Source: Corythucha ciliata
Lineage: Eukaryota > Arthropoda > Insecta > Hemiptera > Tingidae
Length of the DNA stretch: 64,000 nucleotides
NCBI GenBank assembly: GCA_038030265.1
Contig: CM075939.1
Location: forward strand, 31,415,253-31,479,252
Reading direction: 5' to 3'
Shown: piece by piece, positions 55,440 to 64,000 of the stretch
Layout: every line of letters begins with the position of its first letter
Position numbering within the stretch: position 1 is the first letter of the stretch
Made by a program: the position numbers and the translations under genes
The notes under the pieces: generated by a model
The model's input: only the letters and a program-made list of their open reading frames with translations
Databases searched by the model: none
Told to the model about the DNA's origin: nothing

Positions 55440-55765
55440 GAATCTGCTATGGGTCTTCGAACTCGTCACGGTGATTTAGTTTTTTGAGAGCGGTGAATGA
55501 GTTATTAAATGTTGATTTTTATTGTGTTTTCATGATGTTTACGACGTCCGCTGCATTAATGCATTCCTTATTTTTTGTTCTTGCTAAAGTGTTCATAAAA
55601 AAGGTAATAATTATTGCGATATGGGATGGGGGAGGGGATTAATTTTGTCTTGTTTATGCTATTGCCCGTTATCTTTGTTTAGGTCTGAGGATGACTATCT
55701 GCAGTTGAAAACGGTCACCATAATAAAGATCTTGTGGGTGGAATCATCCGAGCTGAGTTAATTTA
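55440..55765 (+). repeat. Solo PLE1 3' UTR with hammerhead-like core
   Basis: Collinear with the PLE1 UTR: GGTGATTTAGTTTT, GAGAGCGGTGAATG, AATTATTGCGATATGGGATG, then TAGGTCTGAGGATGACTATC, GTTGAAAACGGTCACC, TAATAAAGATCTTGTGGGTG. No coding sequence attached. CTGAGGA is intact here. Confidence 0.75.
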
Positions 55766-56683
55766 TTTCTGGTTGAGTTTACTAAAAACCATTTTACCTA
55801 AATATGGTTACTCAAATTTTTTTCCGTGCATGAGAACTCCTGTATTCCTATTTTGTTTTTACTGTCCAAGGAAAACAGCATAAGATGGAGCTCTCACTTA
55901 AGGGCACCGTCCACTTTTGATTTAACATACTTCTCCCGCTCGGTTGGTTGATCGTGGGCCATGTCTCGAGGCCCACGGCGAACCCCAATTTATTTGGCCG
56001 CAAATAGAATATTTTGTGATTAACACCACTTTTCCTTCTTTGAAGCTCTTTGATGAGACCTTACATTTAATATATAAAATTTATAGTGATTCACATAGGC
56101 AACATTATGATGAGACACCAAAAAGAGATAATGACTAATACGAACTGTCCATTAGGTACATACTAGGGTACTAAATTCACTACGTTCCCGAAATGTAATC
56201 CTTTGAAAGCCTGGCTCCTCCCTATTAAGGTCGTAACCGCCAATCCCTTTTCCTTCATGTTTGGCTATAGTTCAGCCAGAAAACATTTTGAAACTCTTTA
56301 AAAATTGCAAAAACGCGTTATTTAGCCCTTATACCGGTGGTTTTCCGCCATTGTGCGGATTTTGCAAGTGATAATCTGAATCGCCAATAGTTGAACCGTG
56401 TGATGAGTGCTAAGCGTAGTTGAATCGTTTAGTTTTGAAAAAGCCCTGGGTAGTGTCACCATTGGTGACGTCCTAGACATGACTCCGGCCGGAGGGGGGC
56501 ATTTTTCCTTGTAATTCGAATTATGATGCCTATGCCTCTTCTCTCGTCTTCCGATATAAACATAACGTTTGTAATTTCTTCACAAAAAGTTTTATTTTAA
56601 CAGTCAAAATCAAATATTTGACTCCACTATCAATATTGATTCTGGGACCTTCCAGTTTTCATATAAGTGAAATACACAATAAA
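55766..56683. other. Intergenic, nothing recognised
   Basis: No coding or repeat signal that I can support. Confidence 0.4.
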
Positions 56684-56921
56684 GGCGTCCATACTCGCAC
56701 TATAATTATTGCGCAATTTCGTGAAATATTTTGACGTTTACCCTACACGTTCAATATAATGCGCAATATTTGGGTTTTTACTTGATTTTTCTGATGTTTT
56801 CAAATAAAAAATGGTTTGCACAATATGCGTATTGTGCAATCCATCAATACTATCCCTACACGTTAAATTTTATTGTGCTATCCCTATGTTGCGCAGTATT
56901 TATTGTACGTGTATGGGCCGC
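56684..56921. mobile_element. MITE, ends GGCGTCCATACTCG
   Basis: GGCGTCCATACTCGCACTAT and ATTATTGCGCAA at the left pair in inverse with TTGCGCAGTATTTATTG and ACGTGTATGGGCCGC. Inner TGCACAATA and TATTGTGCAA phrases add to the symmetry. The ORFs here are chance. Confidence 0.6.
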
Positions 56922-57035
56922 TTTGGGAAAGAGGCAGGGGTGCTGGGAGATCACCCTATACGTCGTCCACCCCTGATGAACAGCTCTTTAAAAACGGAAG
57001 CAACGTGTAGTTACTGTGGCAGGACCAATTTGCCA

Positions 57036-57787
57036 CAAAATACGGAGGAGTTATTTCAAAGCGGACAGCTTGGAAGGCTTATAGAATGGATGAAATACCT
57101 AAGCTATTTTTGTTGAAAAGTGGAATAAAAATTGAAAGGGAGGGCCATTTTCGAGACGATGTAATTAGTTCCAGGCGTGCAAGCGTATCATAGGCCAGTC
57201 ACTTTTTAGAATAGGGGTAATAGGAAGCAACACAAAACTTAATCACTGCGAAATTCAAGATTCAAAGCTTATAATTAATTACCTACATTGGAGAAAAGAA
57301 AAATTTGTAGGAGCCATGGTAATCCCTTTGGTAATAGGGCCTGGGTGGAACGTCGGTAGTGAAAAACTGAGAAAATCCAGCAAATGCCGGTTAGTCCCAA
57401 TATTTTCACCTACTTTGTTTTTCCCCCCGTATAAAGGTCAAGAGAATGAATAGAATTAATAAAATGAATGGATTCTACCCTTTTCCCATCAGCTGCCAGT
57501 GAGAATTTATTCTTTATAATTTTTTTAAGGAGAAGCATCCTATTGGAGTGAATGGTGGTAAGGTAAAGTGCTATTGCCTGTTGTAGATTATCCTGGGAAA
57601 AGGGTGATTGGGAAGTTCTTTTGCTAGGGAAAACATTTTTTTTCGCATGAAATCTTCATCCTCCCACCGACCAGCCCATTCAACCCTTCAATTTTTATTC
57701 CGCTTTTCAACAAAAGTAGGTTAGGTATTTCTTCCATTCTATAAGCCTTCCAAGCTATCCGCTTTGAAATAACTCCCCTGTATTTTG
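57036..57787. mobile_element. Foldback element with ~110-bp arms
   Basis: CAAAATACGGAGGAGTTATT and AAGGCTTATAGAATGGA at the left recur in inverse at 57660-57787 (TCCATTCTATAAGCCTT, AATAACTCCCCTGTATTTTG). A ~500-bp loop without coding signal. Confidence 0.65.
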
Positions 57788-58971
57788 ATGGAAGAAAAGG
57801 TCAACAGAGAATTTGTTGTGATCCTCCCTTCCTGCATATATCAATTGGTTATCCCGGTTTACAAACCAGCTTTATAAAATTTCTATATCCATTTTCCCCG
57901 AGCATAATCAAGAGTACAAGACAGTTTTCTCCCAAGATTTGTGCGACTAATTAAGAAGCTCTTGGTAAATCCTGAATGGTTGGACACGTAGGCGTTATTC
58001 TAGGTAGTTGTAAGGAAAAAGGGATAGAGGACAGGGCCTGGGGATTCAGCTTTGCCATTTGTCTCCAAAAGCCCGGGTGCGGGTGATCCGCGAAAGAGAA
58101 GGTCTGAAATAATTACCTACCCTCCGGCATAAAACATGGTTGAAAGAGGTTGGTGAGGAGGGTAGCGCGGCAGAGAGCAAGCAGAGTGTATACCGTAAGA
58201 ATAAGAGTAAGGATTAGACTAACAAATACCGTTTCCATCACTTGGTTAGGTCAAGAACCAATTTTCTCTCCTCTCTCTCTTGACAAATAGTGCTAGTACA
58301 CAGCAAGTCTTGTTCAACCCTCACAGCACACCCTCGCAGTTATGTAGTTTCCTGAAATCGGTCACCCTTGTGTTGCATCCAGCTAAAAATCATCCTACCT
58401 TAATCTGCAAAAAACCTTGCTCCCCTTTACAAGATTTTTCTCCTTCCGGTCCTAGTTTGTGGGTTATTTTCCATAATGGATAAAGAGCTTTACACGTGCA
58501 TTGAATCCCATACACAGACTCGGTCTTCTCATTAATATTATATATATTCGCCTACTCCTTTACGCCTACGATATTACCACGCTGATAGATAATTTCCATG
58601 AATATTTTCCTCGTTTACCCTCTTAAGCGCAGCCACCTCCTGGGAAAGAAAACGAAATAGAGAGAGAATGATTGAGGGGTATCGATTCTCCATCGCCTTA
58701 AGGAGAGTAATATTCGCTGCTCCGTTGCGCCTGGCGATTATTATACTATTTTGGAATTTCAATTTGTGGTAAATAGAAGGCTGCATATTAATATGGCGAG
58801 ACCTTAAATTTGTTTGTCTACGAATTTCTTCATCAGACCTTGGACATTTTTAATCACGGCAACTTTTTAGTTCACTTCAGGGTGCCCTGATTCTCGCATT
58901 ACACTCAACTGAACTTCAGCTGACGGATACCTGAACATTTATTTTTACGTATCCGTGTAAAATATATTTTA
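57788..58971. other. Intergenic, nothing recognised
   Basis: Short ORFs (58280-58483, 58574-58786) have no motif. Confidence 0.4.
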
Positions 58972-59113
58972 CAGCGTTTTCCATTTACATAAAATTCGGC
59001 TGCAGAGCAATTCATTTCCACCTGTCTTCTCGATTAACATATGTTTTAATTCAGGGAGGACGAGTAGAAATAAACTGCTCTAGAGCAGAATTTTACGTAA
59101 ATGGAAAACGCCA
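58972..59113. mobile_element. 142-bp PIF/Harbinger-type MITE, copy 2
   Basis: CAGCGTTTTCCATTTACATA at the left, matched in inverse by TACGTAAATGGAAAACGCCA. Flanked by TTA (58969-58971, 59114-59116). Same length and layout as 4250-4391 but more diverged. Confidence 0.75.
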
Positions 59114-59116
59114 TTA

Positions 59117-60065
59117 CAATTTTGGTTCGCTATGTCGTAATTGCTCATTAACTGGCTCTCCGGCTCCGTAGTCCGTAATCGCCTCTATCGCCGGGCCGAT
59201 GAGACCAGGACCAATTAGCTCAGATAGCTGATAGTTTGAGGTCGAAACGGAGACTGGGCCGCACTCTTGGTGCAATTCCCAAAACAAGTGATTCCAGATT
59301 GTTGTCAATTTTTATTTTTCGGATTCCTCGTGCAATTTTCTCGCAAAATGACCACACCGCTGCCGAAAAAAGGCAACTTTTCTTCTAGGCAAAATCGTTG
59401 TTTTTAGCGCAGTGTAGGACCATTAGCACAAAATGAAGTTCGGAATTTAAAAATAAAAGGGGGGGGGGGTTCGAGAGCCCCTTTGCATCGTAATTGCAAA
59501 TATTTGTACCCCCCAAAAAACGGTGATCAGGTGAAAATTGTGGGAAAAGAACGATTTCGCGTGACCGTCACAAATTAATGGGGAACTTACATGAATGCCC
59601 GATTTGGGAGAAAAGTATACCGGTGAATTGGCACATGGACAGAATGATATCAACGGTTGTTGCAGCACGATTGGTGCGTCTGGTGATTTTAAAATAAATT
59701 TCAAAGTTCTTCAGGAGGGACTGGATGGTGCGAGGGGAGATGACGTCAATGTGAATGTCTGAAGCATTTGAGGGAACTCTTAAAGGTTTTGTTTACAAAT
59801 AACAAGAAAAATTTCACCCCAAAAAACTCGTCTTCCCCCCTCTTCCCAACACCATTCATTTCATTAACTGCCCTTTGACCTAATCAAACCCCCACTCAAA
59901 ATTTTTAAAAATTCGAATAAAATAACCTTGATTGATCTCAATGTTTAATGTGAGCAATTGTCTTGTTGAAGAGCCCTCTTCAAGAAACACTAGTGCTTGA
60001 AAAATGTGCAACTTCCCCATTACAACTTGATTGCCTAGCAATCGAAACTTGAGCCCTGTTCACAC
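59117..60065. other. Intergenic, nothing recognised
   Basis: Poly-G at about 59460. No coding signal. Confidence 0.4.
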
Positions 60066-60180
60066 GATGCAATGTTTGAAGCTATATTGCAAGCTTGTTT
60101 TTCAAAAACATCCGGTCACCACCAAGGAACATGTGTATTTAAAAAACCAGCATGCAATATAGCTCCAAACATTTCATCGT
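60066..60180. repeat. Foldback remnant with GCTATATTGCAAGC arms
   Basis: GATGCAATGTTTGAAGC and TATATTGCAAGCTTG are matched in inverse by GCATGCAATATAGCTCC and AAACATTTCATCG. Preceded by AGCCCTGTTCACAC, a MITE-like end whose partner is lost. Confidence 0.5.
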
Positions 60181-60548
60181 CATCGTTGCAGACATTTTAA
60201 TGAAGAAAGGACGTCAATCTTTCTCAGCCACAATAGTCGGATCATGAAAATATTTCGGATTTCCCTGCATTTTTCACTTCCAAAGTGTTCGAATCCTATC
60301 ACCCGGAGAGGAACCCGTGCTAAACCCTTTTTTTACGCAATTGATTGCTCTGTGAATGATTTCCTTGCAACATAGTGTTTACAAATAATTTCTGTAATAA
60401 ATAAATAGTTAATAAATAAATGTCCAACACAGAAATTCATCTACAACCTTCCCATGTTCCACTATGATTCATACCGGGACTGGTGGTACGGGGGTTTGTT
60501 ATGAGTCGGGATAACCACAAAAAACTAACCAACCTTTTGTATCGTATA

Positions 60549-61041
60549 GACGATTTCCGTGGAAAATGCAAGGTTTTCGAACTGCAGGTTAGTTAACAGT
60601 TTTTGTGTGTGTTTTTTTTTTTTTTTTGGCTTTACTATTACGAGTGCATTTCGGTTTCAAACACATGGTTTTTGAGTTTTTAGTTATCTTCGAGTCTACA
60701 ATTATACTTCCTTCGCGTGCTCACCATCCAAAGTCGGAAAAATGCGATACTATTGCTGCTTCAGTGACTGTACGAGTTCTTCCATTCCCTGTCGACCTGG
60801 TTTTGACACAGGTACTAAATGGAACGACGAGAAGTTTTCATAGGTACGTTTCGTGAGACGGGAGGCTGAAGAACAAAATCAGAAACGAATAACTGCAAAT
60901 GTGGTTTTTGTTTGACGGGAATGAGAGAAAAACAAGTTTACTTTATACATGTAGCAAAAGACAAGAGTAACCCATAACCTGCCCTAAGCGGGTTACAAAA
61001 CTGTTAAAGTACGACTGGAGAGCGCCTGCGTAGAAATCGTC
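60549..61041 (+). mobile_element. TA-flanked element with THAP-like exon, copy X
   Basis: Starts GACGATTTCCGTGG and ends AGAAATCGTC, flanked by TA (60547-60548, 61042-61043). Collinear with 10576-11201 but lacking about 130 bp after the THAP-like ORF. Has a 16-T run at about 60613. Confidence 0.65.
60742..60843 (+). pseudogene. THAP-like ORF fragment, internally deleted
   Basis: 33 codons beginning MRYYCCFSDCTSSSIP and RPGFD, nearly the same as the ORF in copy Y. The reading then jumps over the FPFP-like segment because of the internal deletion. Too short to fold as a domain; its value is as support for the family. Confidence 0.45.
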
Positions 61042-61192
61042 TATTCTTTTACCCACTGTCGAGGCGAACACTCTTTTTAAAAAGATTAATTTCTCTTTTT
61101 CGGGAATTCAACAAAAATAGTTTCCAACTGAATATTTTGTGGTTTATACCCCAATCTTGTAACAAGTTTATTGTAAGGCTCCTTTTACACGG

Positions 61193-61289
61193 GTAAGTTT
61201 TTTGTTCATTACATACTGTCCATTTGAGGCAGGGGTCACCTTTTGTTAATTTTTGACAAAATGACTACTTTGATCAAAAAACCTACTCG
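61193..61289. repeat. Small foldback remnant
   Basis: CTCCTTTTACACGGGTAAG and TTTTTTG at the left are roughly matched in inverse by CAAAAAACCTACTCGTGACA. It abuts the RT scrap downstream. Confidence 0.35.
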
Positions 61290-61295
61290 TGACAA

Positions 61296-61575
61296 TTGAG
61301 CAAGTGGAGACTCAGAGCGAATCTACCCATGCTACTAGCCAGTTTTCTGTATGACCATAATTTATGCATTAGAGAAGGCACGCATTTCACATCTATTCAT
61401 GCGACCGAAACAGGATTACCCCAGGGATCTGTAATGAGTGCTACCCTATTCCAGATTCGTATCAACGGATTGGCAGCTAGTCTGCCCGCCTCATAGTATA
61501 CCGATCTTTGTATGCTTATGATTTTACAATTTTTTTGGAGCATCCTATATCGAATAGGTCCTGCAATACGTGATC
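61296..61575 (+). pseudogene. Jockey-type RT palm fragment
   Basis: SKWRLRANLPMLLASFLYD, then GLPQGSVMSATLFQIRING, the conserved RT motif B region. After a frameshift near 61495 another frame reads SLYAYDFTIF, matching the catalytic YADDF-x-IF motif with the first catalytic Asp changed to Tyr. Both ends are truncated and no endonuclease is nearby. Different from the Jockey relic at 30475-32900, which lacks this region, so they cannot be compared directly. Confidence 0.7.
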
Positions 61576-63874
61576 TTCTTTCGAGAGAGTGTAGGTATAA
61601 ACGAAATAACAATGAAAGCACCTCCCTTGTCACAATTACCAAATGACTGGACTATGAGCTGGAAGGAGCTTGACGTCCGCAGTTGTCATACTTCGTAGTT
61701 TAACATCTCCATCCGAACGAGAAATTATTTTTAAACTCTTTCCATGTGGAAGTCATGGGGCGGGGGGCATGACATAGAGTATAGCGCTAATGAAAACGGA
61801 TTCATTAAAAATATGAATACATTCATTGTTTCTCCCAATTCCCATTTTTTTACTCAATTCTTATATAAATAGTCACCATGGGGAAGCTTCACAAACACTC
61901 AATATCCTCACCTCCCGGACTAACAAGCCCCATATACTAAACCTACCACCTCTTTAGTTCATTTGAATTGCCAACTCCCCGTGTACATGGCATACACGCA
62001 AAGAGACAACCAACGCTAAAGCGAATTTCCATTTAGTGTCCCTTCTGGCAAACTGGCAAAGGTTTCTGGTGGTATCCATCAATCCAGTTTTCCACTGAAT
62101 TCTCTCTCTTTAACTCACACACTCACACTCCCTCTAATTCTCACACCACCCCTCTTCCTGACTCAGAGCGCCATAACATTTCCCTAGTCAACTCCTCCGC
62201 CCCTCCTTAACACGACTCCCGCTCTACTACAAATTCTCATACCACTTCACGAAAACGAACAGACCAATTAGAGATTACTTGGCCCTGTGCCTCTCTCGCT
62301 TAGATTTATGACGTCACAATGTTTCAGCCTAATTGCCGCCAGTATACCCCCCCCCTTTTCTATGATTATTCTGTTTCGTGTTTCCGGGCGTCCCCTGTAG
62401 ACGTGGCGAATCGAAGAGAATGAGTTTTTTCCCCTCTCGAAAGAAAAGAGTTCGAAAACAAAAAACATAACAAACTGATTAAAATAAGTAACGAATTCCG
62501 GAATACGGTCTTTTTAAGAAAGAAACGATCCTTTTTTTGGCCTCTGAAAAAAGGCGTGCTTATGATTTATTACTCGCGAAATGCAGAAATCAGGTCACTA
62601 AAATACAATTTTCTGCTTCACATCGTTTCATTAAAAACCCAGTCTTCTCTTAAAGTTTATTTGTGGATTAGCGGGGCGTCTCTTATCCTTCCTGGATTGA
62701 AACTTCCATTCAAATGGAAGCTGAAGGAATCCCAAAGAGTCTAGAAAAGCAGGTGGAATGAAGAAATAACGAGGTTGAAATTAGCAGTGGAGTGGAAATA
62801 AGGAAAATTACCCCGTTTTTCAAGGAGCCGAATCGAAACCTGGGCAGCTTTCTTACTCTGTGCCCTTGACAAATAATCTGGCAATGAGAAAAAATATAAA
62901 CATTCTTGTCCAAAAAAAGGGCGTCGCACACTAACGCCATAGTATATTTGAACGACCATGCTTTTCTGCCTCGGTCCGCAATTCCTTCTCTTCTTACTAC
63001 TTCAATCTTGACTTTTTGTGCGAGACCTATCTCCCGATCCTTCCTTTTTCAATATTACCCCTCTCGTCTTTCATCCAATATAGAGCAGGATATATTTTTC
63101 GCGAGAAAATTCCGCCCCATACTGTTTCTACGTGTGCAGCCCCTTGCCTTTTTTTCAATCCATTTCTTCCATTTTTAGTGGCTTCGGAATTGGCGTCTTA
63201 CGTCCAAATCCTCAGTTTATTGTTTTTAACATTGTGGGAGAGTTCGTCCTTCATAAATATGACAATCTTGAAAAATTTCGACATTATTTAATGTATATTG
63301 TCTAATTCCGAACTTAATAGTCTTCGGTGGTTATTTTTATGTTTTAAATCTAAATAATCATGCAGCTGTTAAAATTACGGCTGCCGCCGCACCGGGGTTC
63401 ATAAGTATAATGCGTTGAAATTGGAGATACCGAGATATGTGAATGAGATTGAACAACCTTTAGTAGAAAGGTGACGGGAGTTTTCTAAAAAGGTGTGTAA
63501 ACTTCCCTATACACTCAGCCTCAAGCACTCACTCCGCGCTCGGTCGCTGTCTCTCAATTTCCAACGCTCACCTTCGTCCAATTCCACACTTTTCTTCCTT
63601 CTGTCACGGAAACTGAAATTGAGGCTGTTTTATTCAGTGATATGAAATAACGCAGAAAGACATGAAAAGGGACTATTCATTACATCTTCCTCTTTTCTCG
63701 TTTTATTACTTTCGTCCCGTAATACTTTTCAGTGAAAGGATGAAATCTGTCAGAACAGCGTCGTCGTTAGTCGCGGTGGTTTTTAAATTTTCCATGAAAA
63801 GACTGCGTCCATTGAAAAGATATGTTAGAACCCGCAAGACTTGGCTAATTGATCTGTTTCGAGACCACTCCTGG
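61576..63874. other. Intergenic, nothing recognised
   Basis: Pyrimidine-rich segments (62090-62240, 62960-63180) give chance ORFs. Poly-C at about 62347. No gene or repeat family recognised. Confidence 0.4.
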
Positions 63875-63876
63875 CA

Positions 63877-64000
63877 GGGGCGTAGGAACGAATTTGTCCT
63901 GGACTGGAGGGGGATCATATTAAAATCTCAGCACGCTGGGGGGGGGGGTGCATTTCACATTTTTAGCCATCATTCCAGCATAGTGCCTTCCCGCCTACAG
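63877..64000 (+). repeat. CAGGGGCGTAGGA-type repeat end, cut by window edge
   Basis: CAGGGGCGTAGGAACGAATT followed by GGACTGGAGGGGGATC and a poly-G run. Similar to the fragment at 2067-2128 on the minus strand. Probably one terminus of a DNA-transposon-derived repeat continuing past the window. Confidence 0.35.

Overview
The window is non-coding-dominated eukaryotic DNA from an animal, most likely an arthropod and probably an insect. The evidence is moderate AT-richness, intergenic DNA with no operons, Penelope-like, Jockey-like, BEL/Pao-like and Ty3/gypsy-like relics, tRNA-related SINE heads, and a very high density of small foldback DNA transposons (MITEs). I cannot name the species. No complete host gene is visible. 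The best host-gene candidate is a short signal-peptide-like first exon with a splice donor at 12192-12237, preceded by a promoter-like GC-rich block.

Layout. 0-9 kb: a possible copia RT scrap, several MITEs, a TIR element holding a SINE head and a Penelope tail, and a ~0.9 kb degenerate ~36-bp minisatellite. 9-25 kb: a TA-flanked element with a THAP-like exon, the putative promoter and exon, a nested foldback complex (14.2-15.4 kb), a 1.54 kb foldback with ~590-bp arms, a degenerate ~170-bp tandem array, then about 5 kb with nothing recognisable. 24.4-33 kb: two MITEs; a Penelope-like element (PLE1) with a 12-bp target duplication, inverted 3' UTRs at both ends, and two MITEs nested in it; a Harbinger-type element with a MADF-like ORF; a tandem repeat; and a decayed Jockey-clade element on the minus strand. 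33-45 kb: a gypsy pol tail, MITE-in-MITE nesting, a tandem duplication carrying CRE and NRF-1-like palindromes, hAT-like and other MITEs, and a CpG-dense block. 45-54 kb: a second Penelope element (PLE2), the C-terminal part of a non-LTR RT, a 1.8 kb non-autonomous BEL/Pao element with both LTRs, and a 273-bp Penelope snapback palindrome. 54-64 kb: a SINE, a solo PLE1 3' UTR, more foldbacks, a second THAP element and a Jockey-type RT scrap.

The most interesting signal is shared by four Penelope-like families. Each has a 3'-terminal module of the form CTGANGA-T-hairpin-GAAA, in the better copies followed by a short palindrome and TC. This resembles the hammerhead ribozyme core reported for Penelope-like elements. 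In PLE1, PLE2 and the snapback the module is present on both strands, in inverted copies flanking the insertion. A ~31-nt hairpin that appears to have inserted into one of these modules, with a second copy 0.96 kb away, is also unusual.
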